A stretch of DNA of 64,000 nucleotides from Meishania litoralis (GCF_042611095.1 NZ_JBHFPV010000001.1:620001-684000); one strand, 5' to 3'; numbered from the stretch's first letter, positions 35,410 to 45,645 are shown. Numbers and translations: made by a program. The notes: a model not told the origin generated them from the sequence alone.

Positions 35410-38400
35410 ATGTTTTCAAAGAACTTCGAGAAATGGGACACGATCCTCGGATGGGCCGTTTTTTTTATAGCCCTTATCGTTTATGCCACTACGGTCGAAC
35501 CTACGAACAGTTTTTGGGATGCCGGTGAATACATAGCTACCTCTGCAAAGTTACAGGTCGGCCACCCTCCGGGCGCACCCCTTTTGCAAATGATCGGTGC
35601 CTTTTTTGCCTTGTTCGCCTTTGAACCCGATCAGGTGGCCCGAATGGTCAACTATGTGTCTGGAGTTTCAAGTGCTTTCACTATTCTCTTCATGTTCTGG
35701 ACGATTACCAACCTCGTTCGAAAACTTATGGGCGAAGGAAAAAAATTGACCAATAGCATGGCCATCGCTGTTTTGGGAAGTGGGGTCGTGGGAAGCCTAG
35801 CCTTTACCTTTTCCGACAGTTTCTGGTTCAATGCCGTAGAGACAGAAGTGTATTCCATGGCCAGTTTTATCATGGCGTTATTGTTATGGCTTGGCCTAAA
35901 ATGGACGGACAACCTTGAAGACCCAAGGGGCGATCGTTGGTTGGTACTGATTTCTTTCGTGGTTGGGTTGACCTTTGGAATACAGTTCATGGGCTTTTTG
36001 GCCATACCCTCCATTGGTTTGTTATATTATTTCAAGACCTACAAAAAGACAACAATAAAGAACTTCTTGATAGCAAATGTCGTAGTAATCGGAATATTGA
36101 TGTTGGTCTATAAGTTTTCGCTGACCTATGTCTTGAAATTATTCGGATGGGGCGAAGTCTTTTTTATCAATAGTATCGGACTACCTTTTAATTCTGGATC
36201 CATTATTATCGGACTGCTTTTTGTCGGCGCATTTTATTGCGGATTACGATATACGCGAAAGAACAATTTCAGAACGGCCAACACCATCGTACTCTGTTTG
36301 ATGTTCTTGTTTCTTGGTTTCTCTTCATGGATAATGCTTCCGATCCGCGCCAATGCCAACGTAGTCATAAACGAGAACAATCCTGCCGATGCCCGTGCAC
36401 TCTTGGCCTACTATAACCGTGAACAGTATCCCGGGGTCGACAGCCCTGTTTACGGCACGTATTACTCCGATATGTTCGCGCCGGCAGGGGAGGACAAAGA
36501 TGAAAAACCGAAATACGAAAAAGACGAAACTTTAGGAAAATACGTAATTGTCAATCATTACGAAGGTGCTTTGCAAGGTCCGAACCCCCAGCATCGTGGT
36601 ATTCTCCCTCGAATGTGGAGTGGCCAGAACGCCGAGAATTACATGAAATATTTTGGCCCGCTCGATTTTAAGATGAAGCAGTCGAACGATGAACTTCGAA
36701 AAGCGGTCGATCAAGTAAAGACGGGGTTCGCCAATGGTGAAATCGATGCCGAACAATACATCAGTTTTCTCAAACGGTTTAACGAATACCTCGAAGTGCA
36801 ACCACCGACCGTTTGGCAGAACATTAAGTACATGTTCGAATTTCAGTTCGGTTATATGTATTGGCGGTATTTTATGTGGAATTTCGCCGGAAAGGAAAAC
36901 GATGTTCAGGGTCGATATAATGGAAATGGCAATTGGCTGTCGGGCATACCCATAGTCGATGCGGCCCGTTTGGGCAGCCAAGATAATCTTCCGACCGATA
37001 TCAAAGAGAACAAGGCGCGCAACACTTATTTCTTTTTACCGTTGATCCTGGGGTTGATCGGATTGATTTTTCAGGTTTCTAAAAATCCCAAGCAGTTTTG
37101 GGTACTCGCCATTTTTTTCCTGTTTACGGGCATTGCCATACAATTCTACACGAATCCATCGATCTTTCAACCCCGTGAGAGGGATTATTCATTGGTTGGA
37201 TCGTTCTACGTATTCTCCTTATGGATCGGTCTTGGGGTTTATGGTCTTTTCGATGAATTCAAAAAGTGGTTGACACCCAAAATATTGGCCCCTCTGGTAA
37301 CCGTCGTCTGCCTTTTGGCAGTCCCTTCTGTCATGGCATATCAAAATTGGGACGACCATGACCGTTCGAACCGATATACCGCCAATGCCTCGGCCAAAGC
37401 TTATCTCGACTCGTGCCAAGAAGATGTTGGAGCAATTTTGTTCACCATTGGCGATAACGATACATTTCCTCTTTGGTATGCACAAGAAATCGAAGGGTAT
37501 CGTACCGATGTTCGAATTGTTTGCACCAGTCTTTTCGAAACCGATTGGTACGTTGACCAAATGAAACGTAAAGCCTATGAAAGTGATCCGATTCCATCGC
37601 AAATAACCCATGACAAATACCGCTGGGGATCCCGTGACGTTTTGTACCATCAAGGTATTACAGAGAATCGATGGCCCATCAAAGACTTTGTCAATTGGCT
37701 AGATAGTGACAAGCCTCAGACCAAGCTCAAACACATCTTACAACAACAAGGTGCAGATTTGAGCGACTATTCGATGAACACTCAAAACATCGTCTATTAT
37801 CCGACCAACAAGATTCGCATTCCGGTAAACAAAAAGAACGTCTTGGAAAGCGGATTGGTCAAAATGAAGGACAGTGCCGATATTGTGGACTATATCGATA
37901 TCGATCTGCCAACAAGTGCCATCACAAAAAAGAGTATGATGATGTTGGATATTCTGGCCAATAACGATTGGAAAAGACCAATCTATTTTTCTGGAGGAAG
38001 TTTTGACGATGCAGAATATATTTGGATGAAAGACTATCTGCAATTAGATGGTATGGCGTACAAGTTGGTGCCGATCAAAACCGAGCGGAAGAATTCGTTC
38101 GAATTGGGTAGGATAGATAGTGATCTGATGTACGATATCGTAATGAAATGGGACTGGGGCAATTCAGGGAGTCCCGATATCTACCACGATCCACAGACCC
38201 GTATTCAAAGTATTTCGTACCGTAGCAACCTGGCCCGATTGGTCGAGACCTTGGTGGCCGAGGAAAAAATCGACAAGGCGAAAGACATCATCAACTTGGC
38301 CATGGATAATATGCCCGTCGATTATTTCGGTTACTACACTTTCGTGGAACCTTTTGTCGATGGCTATTTCAAGGTCGGAGAAACGACAAAGGCAAGGGAA

Positions 38401-38775
38401 TTGTTCGAAAAGCTAAAGACCAAATATCAAGAGCGATTGGAATATTATTCAGGCATGACCTTAGATGCACAATATAACAACATAGACGAGATTATTTCGG
38501 ATATGGAAGGTTATCGGAGAAATATAGACATCCTTATCAACAATAACGACCGCGAATTGGCCGAAAAGGAAACCCTCGTCTTCAATGAATACATCGATAA
38601 GTTCGATCATTTCTATAAAAGTGAAGAGCCTTCGATAGAACCCGAATCAAAGAGAAATCCCGATATGGTCGATACCGTTGAAACCTTGGACACCATGGCT
38701 CAAGATGCCAACTCAACGGACAATACGGAGATATCTGAAGAAATCAACGATTCTACCCTAGTACCCCAAAACTGA
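35410..38775 (+). CDS. DUF2723 membrane glycosyltransferase-like protein (GT-C, probable protein O-mannosyltransferase)
   Basis: An 1121-residue protein with an N-terminal membrane region (about 15-340) of DUF2723. The first external loop has F-W-D-A-G-E-Y-I-A and V-G-H-P-P-G-A-P, the acidic pair expected of GT-C glycosyltransferases. More membrane helices occur at about 540-650, then a large soluble C-terminal part (about 660-1121) with a Ser/Thr/Glu-rich end. DUF2723 is placed in CAZy family GT117 and has been proposed to start protein O-glycosylation in Bacteroidota. Donor and acceptor cannot be seen from sequence. The gene appears to be transcribed alone. Confidence 0.85.
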   Translation: MFSKNFEKWDTILGWAVFFIALIVYATTVEPTNSFWDAGEYIATSAKLQVGHPPGAPLLQMIGAFFALFAFEPDQVARMVNYVSGVSSAFTILFMFWTITNLVRKLMGEGKKLTNSMAIAVLGSGVVGSLAFTFSDSFWFNAVETEVYSMASFIMALLLWLGLKWTDNLEDPRGDRWLVLISFVVGLTFGIQFMGFLAIPSIGLLYYFKTYKKTTIKNFLIANVVVIGILMLVYKFSLTYVLKLFGWGEVFFINSIGLPFNSGSIIIGLLFVGAFYCGLRYTRKNNFRTANTIVLCLMFLFLGFSSWIMLPIRANANVVINENNPADARALLAYYNREQYPGVDSPVYGTYYSDMFAPAGEDKDEKPKYEKDETLGKYVIVNHYEGALQGPNPQHRGILPRMWSGQNAENYMKYFGPLDFKMKQSNDELRKAVDQVKTGFANGEIDAEQYISFLKRFNEYLEVQPPTVWQNIKYMFEFQFGYMYWRYFMWNFAGKENDVQGRYNGNGNWLSGIPIVDAARLGSQDNLPTDIKENKARNTYFFLPLILGLIGLIFQVSKNPKQFWVLAIFFLFTGIAIQFYTNPSIFQPRERDYSLVGSFYVFSLWIGLGVYGLFDEFKKWLTPKILAPLVTVVCLLAVPSVMAYQNWDDHDRSNRYTANASAKAYLDSCQEDVGAILFTIGDNDTFPLWYAQEIEGYRTDVRIVCTSLFETDWYVDQMKRKAYESDPIPSQITHDKYRWGSRDVLYHQGITENRWPIKDFVNWLDSDKPQTKLKHILQQQGADLSDYSMNTQNIVYYPTNKIRIPVNKKNVLESGLVKMKDSADIVDYIDIDLPTSAITKKSMMMLDILANNDWKRPIYFSGGSFDDAEYIWMKDYLQLDGMAYKLVPIKTERKNSFELGRIDSDLMYDIVMKWDWGNSGSPDIYHDPQTRIQSISYRSNLARLVETLVAEEKIDKAKDIINLAMDNMPVDYFGYYTFVEPFVDGYFKVGETTKARELFEKLKTKYQERLEYYSGMTLDAQYNNIDEIISDMEGYRRNIDILINNNDRELAEKETLVFNEYIDKFDHFYKSEEPSIEPESKRNPDMVDTVETLDTMAQDANSTDNTEISEEINDSTLVPQN

Positions 38776-38853
38776 CACTTTGTTCGGTATGTCAATAGAA
38801 AACCGAGGTCAAAAAAAATGGGATTATAACTGAAAAGTTGTGAAGGTCTGACC

Positions 38854-39150
38854 TTAAACGTATTCACTGAGAATACCGATCAAGGTATTGGCGTCTTGCT
38901 CCCCGCTCTGGCGCCAGACCATCTCCCCCTTTTTGTAGATCATAAGGGTCGGTAGCCCCTTAACGCGAAGTGCTTGCGACAGTTCTTTGTTCTTGTCGAC
39001 ATCGATCTTAATGACTTTGCCCTTATCGCCCAAAGCGGCCGCCACATCGCGCAATACGGCGTGCATGGCAGTGGATTGCTCGTTCCATTCCGCATAAAAG
39101 TCCAACAACACCGGAACTTTTAAATCTATAAGGTCGCCGAATTTTGACAT
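38854..39150 (-). CDS. Thioredoxin-fold protein lacking the CXXC active site
   Basis: A 98-residue single-domain thioredoxin fold. The strand before the active site (P-V-L-L-D-F-Y-A) and the cis-proline loop (K-G-L-P67-T-L-M) are intact, but the expected W-C-G-P-C reads W22-N-E-Q-S26, so both catalytic cysteines are missing. There is no cysteine anywhere in the protein. It cannot perform disulfide exchange and may act as a chaperone or binding protein. It is followed in the opposite direction by the DUF2723 gene end and preceded, 96 bp upstream on its own strand, by a metallophosphoesterase. Confidence 0.88.
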   Translation of the reverse strand: MSKFGDLIDLKVPVLLDFYAEWNEQSTAMHAVLRDVAAALGDKGKVIKIDVDKNKELSQALRVKGLPTLMIYKKGEMVWRQSGEQDANTLIGILSEYV

Positions 39151-39246
39151 ATATGAAGCATTGCGTTATGCGCCAAATGTAGTAAAAAATGTGAAAATAT
39201 CGATGTTACAAGGCTTTTTGTAATCTGTAAGTGACATTCTATTGTC

Positions 39247-40470
39247 TTAAACCTTCTTTTTCAAGGTAATAACCGAAATCTCGGGCCATATGCCGACCCT
39301 GCCCGGATACCCTAAAAATCCAAAACCACGGTTCACATTGATATATTGACCCAATTCTTTATAGATTCCCGCCCAATATTTATACCGCCATTTTACGGGG
39401 CTCCATTTGATCCAACCGGGAATCTCGATACCGAACTGCATACCATGGGTATGGCCGCTAAGCGTCAAATGATAATGATACTCATCGTTGATAACCACAT
39501 CTTCCCAATGCGATGGATCATGGCTCAAGAGTATCTTGAAATCGTCTTTCATGATATTGTCCGACGCTTTTTTCAGGTCCCCGGCTTTCTTGAAACCTCC
39601 CCTGCCCCAATTTTCGACACCGATAATTGCAATACGGTCATTTTCCTTTTGCAAGTAGCGACTTTCATTGAGCAATAGGTCAAAGCCCATTTCCTTTTGT
39701 AAGGCCATCAAGTCTTGCAGGTTCTGACTTTTGGCCTCAGGCGTATCCCAATCGACATAATCTCCATAATCGTGATTTCCCAAAATCGAAAATTTGCCAT
39801 CCGGGGCATGAAGAGTAGCGAACAATTGCTTCCAAGGATGCATCTCTTCCGACTTATTATTGACCATATCGCCCGTAAAAAAAAGCACATCACTTTTTTG
39901 TCGGTTGATCAGGTCAATGGCATACTCTATTTTTTCCCTATTGTCAAAACTTCCGCTATGCACATCGGAAATCTGGGTAATACGATAGCCATCGAAAGCA
40001 CTGGGCAGATCATCGAATTCAAGATCATAATTCAAAACCCTATAATTGTATTTGCCCTTGTACATACCATAAAGCAAGGCACCGAACGGGATTGCGGCAA
40101 TACCCATGCCCAAAAGGCTAAGAAACCTTCTTCTTTCAGGAATCGTGAAAGTCTTCGTTACACCAAAAAACTTATGGTAGATTCCGGCCAAAAGCCTAAA
40201 GATATCTTCTGAAAAAAGAAACAAGATGGTAATCAACTGAAAAGCCATCATGGTCAGCAAAAACCCGAAGGCATAACTTTTTGGACGGCTCAAAACCCTG
40301 CCGGGCACTTCACCTAAAGTAAATTGATAAATAAAATTACCAAGTACCAGAAGCGATAGCGCAATGAAGAGGTAATAGACCCAGGGGTATCTTGTAGCCG
40401 CCTTTAATGCTTGCAGCGTGTAAAGCGCAAGTGCGAGATAAATAACGATAAAGATAGCCCAACGAAGCAT
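39247..40470 (-). CDS. Membrane-anchored metallophosphoesterase
   Basis: A 407-residue protein with four predicted membrane helices (about 2-22, 33-52, 68-88, 117-137) followed by a calcineurin-like phosphoesterase domain. The metal-binding motifs are all visible: S-D169-V-H171, G-D-M-V-N-N, G-N-H-D-Y-G-D, a later L-L-S-H-D and G-H-T-H-G. It resembles the YaeI/YkuE-type membrane-linked phosphodiesterases, whose substrates are lipid-linked or unknown. The substrate here is not predictable. It lies between the thioredoxin-like gene and cutC on the same strand, with 55-96 bp gaps. Confidence 0.9.
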   Translation of the reverse strand: MLRWAIFIVIYLALALYTLQALKAATRYPWVYYLFIALSLLVLGNFIYQFTLGEVPGRVLSRPKSYAFGFLLTMMAFQLITILFLFSEDIFRLLAGIYHKFFGVTKTFTIPERRRFLSLLGMGIAAIPFGALLYGMYKGKYNYRVLNYDLEFDDLPSAFDGYRITQISDVHSGSFDNREKIEYAIDLINRQKSDVLFFTGDMVNNKSEEMHPWKQLFATLHAPDGKFSILGNHDYGDYVDWDTPEAKSQNLQDLMALQKEMGFDLLLNESRYLQKENDRIAIIGVENWGRGGFKKAGDLKKASDNIMKDDFKILLSHDPSHWEDVVINDEYHYHLTLSGHTHGMQFGIEIPGWIKWSPVKWRYKYWAGIYKELGQYINVNRGFGFLGYPGRVGIWPEISVITLKKKV

Positions 40471-40525
40471 TTCTGTTTTTTACAAATGTACCCGATCAAA
40501 AGGTATACGTTGACCCGTTTAGATT

Positions 40526-41248
40526 TTATTTAACTTCATTTACGATCCTGCCAATCGTTTCGAAATCAGATATACCTATTTCATTATCCTTTAAAAAAGC
40601 AGGTGAGTTCATCGACACTTTGGGAGTCTGCTTCAATGTTCTTTCGAACTTGACCGCTGATAAATGAACGGCATTAAACCCTATCTCGGCAAATTTGCGA
40701 ATGTTCTCAGGACGGATTCCACTTCCCGGCATTATTTTGCAAGAAGCAGCCTTTTGATGCAGGGTTTCCAACATTGCAATACCCTCCGGCGCGGAGTTTT
40801 GTTGCCCTGAAGAAAGAATATAGTCGACTCCGATATTTTCCAGTTCCTCTAATGCCATAAAAGGTTCGACGACCCAATCGAAGGCACGGTGAAATGTAAA
40901 TTTCATTGGTCCGGCAGCTTCCTTAAGTCTAGAGGTTCGGTCAATATCCAAACGCAAATCTTCGTACAGAATACCCGCTACGACTCCTTCAAAACCCATA
41001 TCGCGGCAAAGGGCGATATCCTTTTTCATGATTTCATACTCATCCTCAGAAAAAGTAAAGTCGCCACTTCGCGGACGGATCAATACATGTATCGGTATAG
41101 TCACCTTTTCCTTGACTTTCTTTAACAATCCATAAGAAGGTGTAATACCCCCAACAGCGAGTTCGGAACAAAGTTCGATTCTATCCGCCCCTGCTTTTTC
41201 GGCATTCAGCGCAGATTGCAATGAATTGGCGCAAACTTCTACTAGCAT
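40526..41248 (-). CDS. cutC: CutC family protein
   Basis: A 240-residue TIM-barrel protein matching CutC from the first residues (L-V-E-V-C-A-N-S, then G-A-D-R-I-E-L-C-S-E-L-A-V-G-G-I-T-P-S) through H-V-L-I-R-P-R-S-G-D-F and F-H-R-A-F-D. CutC was linked to copper tolerance in E. coli, but its biochemical role is disputed. It is in the cytoplasm and lacks a signal peptide. It is divergent from the glycosylasparaginase gene, with 40 bp between the start codons, so the promoters must overlap. Confidence 0.94.
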   Translation of the reverse strand: MLVEVCANSLQSALNAEKAGADRIELCSELAVGGITPSYGLLKKVKEKVTIPIHVLIRPRSGDFTFSEDEYEIMKKDIALCRDMGFEGVVAGILYEDLRLDIDRTSRLKEAAGPMKFTFHRAFDWVVEPFMALEELENIGVDYILSSGQQNSAPEGIAMLETLHQKAASCKIMPGSGIRPENIRKFAEIGFNAVHLSAVKFERTLKQTPKVSMNSPAFLKDNEIGISDFETIGRIVNEVK

Positions 41249-41288
41249 TTACCTATATTTAATGCCCTAAAAGTAAACATACCTCCCC

Positions 41289-42284
41289 ATGCAAAGAAGA
41301 AAGTTCCTTAAAAATTCCACAACGGCAACAGCCGGATTACTTAGTGTACCGTTACTTGCATCTTGTAAGGATGAAAACAAGAATGCGGCCATCGACAAAG
41401 CGGAGGCCAGGCCAGTACGGCCCATAGCTATCTGCACCTGGAACTTTTACAATGCTACGGCAAGGGCCTGGGAAGTCTTGAAGGATGGAGGAAGCGCGCT
41501 GGATGCCGTCGAGCAAGGGGTTATGGTCGAAGAGGCAGATGTAGAGAACCAAACGGTAGGGGTCGGTGGGCGTCCCGATCGTGACGGAAACGTAACCCTG
41601 GACGCCTGTATCATGGATAAAGACAGCAATTGTGGTGCGGTACTTTGCATGCAGAACATCGCCCACCCCATTTCGGTGGCGCGCAAGGTAATGGAAGAAA
41701 CCCCACATGTGATGTTGGCGGGAAAAGGGGCCGAGCAATTCGCCTACGAGCAAGGCTTTGAAAAAACAGACCTCTTGACCGAAAAGTCAAAAGAGGAATG
41801 GCTCGAATGGAAAAAAACGTCAAAATACGAGACCCCCATCAATATCGAAAACCACGATACAATTGGCATGCTGGCCATCGATAGAAACGGTGATATCGCA
41901 GGGGGTTGTACCACTAGTGGCATGGCCTACAAAATTGCCGGACGCGTGGGCGATTCGCCTATCATCGGTGCCGGACTATTCGTCGATAACGAAGTTGGAG
42001 GTGCCACGGCGACCGGAGTAGGCGAAGAAGTCGTTCGCACGGTAGGCAGTTTTTTGATCGTAGAATTGATGCGACAGGGCAAATCGCCTCAAGAAGCCTG
42101 TGAAGAAGGGGTAAAACGTATCATGGAAAAGAACAAGGACCGTGACGACTTTCAGATCGGTTTTATCGCCATCAACAAAAAAGGCGATACCGGAGGGTAT
42201 TGTGTGCATCCCGGTTTTAGTTACAGCATGTTTACCGAAGAGGGCCAGACCAACCATCCGGCCGAGTCATTCTTAAAATCTTAA
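41289..42284 (+). CDS. N4-(beta-N-acetylglucosaminyl)-L-asparaginase (glycosylasparaginase)
   Basis: A 331-residue N-terminal nucleophile hydrolase. The autocleavage site N-H-D-T191-I-G-M gives Thr191 as nucleophile of the beta subunit. G-G-C-T-T-S-G and D-N-E-V-G-G-A-T-A-T-G-V-G-E-E follow as expected. The N-terminus has a twin-arginine-like R3-R4-K-F-L-K and a lipobox L-L-A-S-C26, so it is probably an exported lipoprotein. The enzyme cleaves the GlcNAc-Asn link of N-glycoprotein fragments, suggesting use of glycoprotein debris. It lies 39 bp before polA on the same strand. Confidence 0.92.
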   Translation: MQRRKFLKNSTTATAGLLSVPLLASCKDENKNAAIDKAEARPVRPIAICTWNFYNATARAWEVLKDGGSALDAVEQGVMVEEADVENQTVGVGGRPDRDGNVTLDACIMDKDSNCGAVLCMQNIAHPISVARKVMEETPHVMLAGKGAEQFAYEQGFEKTDLLTEKSKEEWLEWKKTSKYETPINIENHDTIGMLAIDRNGDIAGGCTTSGMAYKIAGRVGDSPIIGAGLFVDNEVGGATATGVGEEVVRTVGSFLIVELMRQGKSPQEACEEGVKRIMEKNKDRDDFQIGFIAINKKGDTGGYCVHPGFSYSMFTEEGQTNHPAESFLKS

Positions 42285-42323
42285 GTATAAAATATTAATC
42301 GCACATCTTCTAACAACCCGAAA

Positions 42324-45158
42324 ATGGCAGAACAAAAAAGACTCTTTTTACTCGATGCATACGCACTGATATTCAGGGGCTATTACGCTTTGATCAAAAA
42401 CCCGCGCATCAACTCAAAAGGAATGGACACTTCGGCCATAATGGGTTTTATGAACTCTCTTTTCGATGTCATCAAACGTGAAAAACCCGACCATCTGGCC
42501 GTCTGTTTTGATAAGGGCGGGAGTGTGGAACGTACCGATCTCTACGAAGATTACAAAGCGAACCGCGACGAAACTCCCGATGCCATCAAAGTGGCCGTAC
42601 CCTATATTCAAGATATTCTTAAGGCCATGCACATTCCCGTTGTCGTGTTGGAAGGCTGGGAGGCAGATGATATCATCGGCACCCTTTCAAAACAGGCCGA
42701 AAAAGAAGATTATAAGGTCTTTATGGTAACCCCCGATAAGGATTTCGGTCAATTGGTCTCCGAGAACATCTTTATGTACCGTCCGGCCCGTTTGGGCAAT
42801 GGCATCGAGATATGGGGAATCCCTGAAGTACAAAAGCGTTTCGGGGTAGAACGGCCCGAACAGGTAATCGATTACTTGGGTATGATGGGCGATGCCAGTG
42901 ACAACATACCGGGACTTCCCGGGGTCGGAGATAAGACCGCCAAAAAATTTATCGCCGAGTTCGGTTCTTTGGAAAATCTATTGGCCAATACCGACAAACT
43001 CAAGGGAAAAATGAAAGAAAAAATCGAGGAAAATGCCGAATTGGGCCTGCTCTCGAAAAAATTGGCGACCATTTGCGTCGATTGTGATGTGAAATTCAAT
43101 GCCGAAGATTATGAAATGTCGGTTCCGGATGCTGAAAAAGTGCAGCAGATTTTCGAGGAGTTGGAATTTAGAAGGCTGAAAGACCAGTTCATCAAGATAT
43201 TCTCAGGTGAAACCGATACGCCCCAGACCCAGGTCACCAGCACCCCGACCGCCAAAAAAGAAGCGCAGATCGCAGGTGGAGGTCAATTTTCGCTTTTTGG
43301 CAACGATGGCTCCGGGGCAGCCACTATAAAAGATGCTTCAAGCAGAAAAACAATAAAAGACGTGCCACATGTCTACCAAAGCATAACATCGGGTATGGCA
43401 ATGAAATTATTCGTACAAAACCTGATGGCACAGCGATCGGTCTGTTTCGATACGGAAACCACGGGCATTAACCCGATTACCGCCGAGTTGGTCGGAATCG
43501 CATTTTCATGGGAAGCAGGAAAGGGATTCTACATACCGTTTCCGGAAGACAGGAAAGAAGCCCAGGAAATCATCGAACAGCTTCGTCCCTTTTTCGAAGC
43601 GGAGGACATCGAGAAAATAGGGCAAAACCTAAAATATGATATCAAGGTCCTGAACAAGTATAATGTAAGGGTCAAGGGCAGGTTTTTCGACACCATGTTG
43701 GCACATTATCTGATCAATCCCGATATGCGGCATAATATGGACGTGCTTTCAGAAACCTACCTCAACTATACTCCCGTTTCGATTACCGAACTTATCGGTA
43801 AAAAAGGAAAGAACCAATTGAGCATGCGCGAGGTACCTCTCGAGCAACAGACCGAATACGCGGTAGAGGATGCCGATATCACTTTTCAGTTGGCGCAACA
43901 CTTTAGGCCTGAATTGGCAGAGGCGAAGACCGAAGATCTTTTCAACGATATCGAGATTCCCTTGTTGCACGTACTTGCCGATATGGAACTTGAAGGCATC
44001 AATCTTGACAAAGAGTTTCTGAAATCACTTTCAGATGAGCTGGAGAATGATATTAATAACTTGCAAACGAAGATTTACGAAGCTGCTGGCGAGGAATTCA
44101 ACATTGCTTCGCCCAAACAATTGGGCGAAATTCTTTTTGACAAGATGAAATTGGTCGAGAAGCCTAAAAAGACAAAGACCGGCCAATATTCGACGGCGGA
44201 GGATGTACTTTCATATCTGGCCAAGGACCATAAAATCATTCAAGACGTTTTGGATTACCGTGCCCTTAGCAAACTCAAAAGCACCTATGTCGATGCACTA
44301 CCAGAGCAGGTCGAACCATCAACGGGAAGGGTACACACCGACTATATGCAAACCGTCGCGGCAACGGGCCGTTTGAGCAGTAACAATCCGAATCTTCAGA
44401 ACATTCCGATTCGCACCGAGCGCGGGCGGCAAGTTCGAAAGGCATTTGTTCCAAGAAACGAGGATTATACCTTGCTCGCCGCCGACTATTCACAGATAGA
44501 ACTTCGCATTATTGCGGCGCTTAGTGAAGAAACCACCATGATCGAGGCCTTTAAAAACGGGGAGGATATTCATGCCTCTACGGCCTCCAAAGTTTTCAAC
44601 GTTCCCATCGATCAGGTTACCCGTGAACAACGAAGTAATGCCAAAACCGTCAACTTCGGAATCATCTATGGGGTATCGGCCTTTGGATTGAGCAATCAGA
44701 CCGATTTGTCGCGATCGGAATCGAAAGAACTCATCGACACCTATTATAAAACCTATCCCAAATTACGGAACTATATCAGCGAACAAATCGACTTCGCCCG
44801 TGAGCATGGGTATGTACAGACCGTTCTGGGAAGACGCAGGTATTTAAAGGATATCAACGGAAGCAACCAGGTCGTTCGTGGCGCTGCCGAACGCAATGCT
44901 GTGAACGCCCCAATTCAAGGAAGCGCGGCGGACATTATCAAGATTGCGATGATCAACATCCACAAAAAACTTTTGGAAGGTGATTACAAGACCAAAATGT
45001 TGTTACAAGTGCATGATGAACTGGTGTTCGATGTCTACAAACCTGAATTGGATAAAATAAGGCCCTTGATAAAATCGGAAATGGAAAACGCCTATAAACT
45101 TTCCGTTCCGTTGGATGTCGAATTGGGAGAAGGAAACAATTGGCTCATGGCGCATTGA
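42324..45158 (+). CDS. polA: DNA polymerase I
   Basis: A 944-residue three-domain Pol I. The 5'-3' exonuclease spans about 1-290 (with D-K-G-G-S and the G-D-A-S-D-N-I-P-G-L-P-G-V-G helix-hairpin region). A Gly/Ser linker follows. The 3'-5' exonuclease domain (about 350-540) keeps its acidic residues (D376-T-E378), so proofreading should be intact. The polymerase domain has motif A D721-Y-S-Q-I-E-L-R, motif B R-S-N-A-K-T-V-N-F-G and motif C H-D898-E. It functions in Okazaki fragment processing and repair. Identification is secure. Confidence 0.98.
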   Translation: MAEQKRLFLLDAYALIFRGYYALIKNPRINSKGMDTSAIMGFMNSLFDVIKREKPDHLAVCFDKGGSVERTDLYEDYKANRDETPDAIKVAVPYIQDILKAMHIPVVVLEGWEADDIIGTLSKQAEKEDYKVFMVTPDKDFGQLVSENIFMYRPARLGNGIEIWGIPEVQKRFGVERPEQVIDYLGMMGDASDNIPGLPGVGDKTAKKFIAEFGSLENLLANTDKLKGKMKEKIEENAELGLLSKKLATICVDCDVKFNAEDYEMSVPDAEKVQQIFEELEFRRLKDQFIKIFSGETDTPQTQVTSTPTAKKEAQIAGGGQFSLFGNDGSGAATIKDASSRKTIKDVPHVYQSITSGMAMKLFVQNLMAQRSVCFDTETTGINPITAELVGIAFSWEAGKGFYIPFPEDRKEAQEIIEQLRPFFEAEDIEKIGQNLKYDIKVLNKYNVRVKGRFFDTMLAHYLINPDMRHNMDVLSETYLNYTPVSITELIGKKGKNQLSMREVPLEQQTEYAVEDADITFQLAQHFRPELAEAKTEDLFNDIEIPLLHVLADMELEGINLDKEFLKSLSDELENDINNLQTKIYEAAGEEFNIASPKQLGEILFDKMKLVEKPKKTKTGQYSTAEDVLSYLAKDHKIIQDVLDYRALSKLKSTYVDALPEQVEPSTGRVHTDYMQTVAATGRLSSNNPNLQNIPIRTERGRQVRKAFVPRNEDYTLLAADYSQIELRIIAALSEETTMIEAFKNGEDIHASTASKVFNVPIDQVTREQRSNAKTVNFGIIYGVSAFGLSNQTDLSRSESKELIDTYYKTYPKLRNYISEQIDFAREHGYVQTVLGRRRYLKDINGSNQVVRGAAERNAVNAPIQGSAADIIKIAMINIHKKLLEGDYKTKMLLQVHDELVFDVYKPELDKIRPLIKSEMENAYKLSVPLDVELGEGNNWLMAH

Positions 45159-45300
45159 GATTTCAAGACTAGGGTAACAACAAAATTTCAAAAAGCTATG
45201 CTCGATTGTTAAGCTTTTGCAAAAATAATACGAACGATCGATGAAATGCGTTCTTTACCTAGAACCTATATGAAGCTCAATCCTTTAACGAAGAACCATT

Positions 45301-45645
45301 GTGAAAAAGCTTCTATTACTAACGGTGCTGCTCTTGGGTTTACAGACCATCTCGGCCCAAAACAAAGATAATGGCGTTAACCCTGCCACCCAAGACATCA
45401 AGACCGAAAAAGTCAAGGTATTTCCGAATCCGGCCACGAACGTGGTGAACGTATTGGGACTATCTAATAGCTTGAAAGCCGATATCATTGTTTCCGATAT
45501 CTATGGAAACATAGTCTTGCAGCATCAGTGGCAAATCAAGAACCAAGCCTTGAACCTACCTATTTCCAATCTTGAACCCGGAATCTATATGATCTCCATC
45601 CGTTCTCAAGAACAGCACATCAAAACGAAGTTTTATAAGAACTAG
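45301..45645 (+). CDS. Minimal T9SS-secreted protein (signal peptide plus sorting domain)
   Basis: A 114-residue protein starting with GTG at 45301; no ATG fits the signal peptide. Residues 1-19 form a signal peptide (ending T-I-S-A-Q), then a linker of about 20 residues, then a type A T9SS C-terminal sorting domain from V-K-V-F-P-N-P-A-T-N to L-E-P-G-I-Y-M-I-S-I and F-Y-K-N. There is almost no cargo. It may be a small secreted or surface-attached peptide, or the remnant of a larger secreted protein. It lies 142 bp after polA, where only a weak stem (AAAAGCT/AGCTTTT near 45192-45225) is seen. Confidence 0.8.
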   Translation: MKKLLLLTVLLLGLQTISAQNKDNGVNPATQDIKTEKVKVFPNPATNVVNVLGLSNSLKADIIVSDIYGNIVLQHQWQIKNQALNLPISNLEPGIYMISIRSQEQHIKTKFYKN

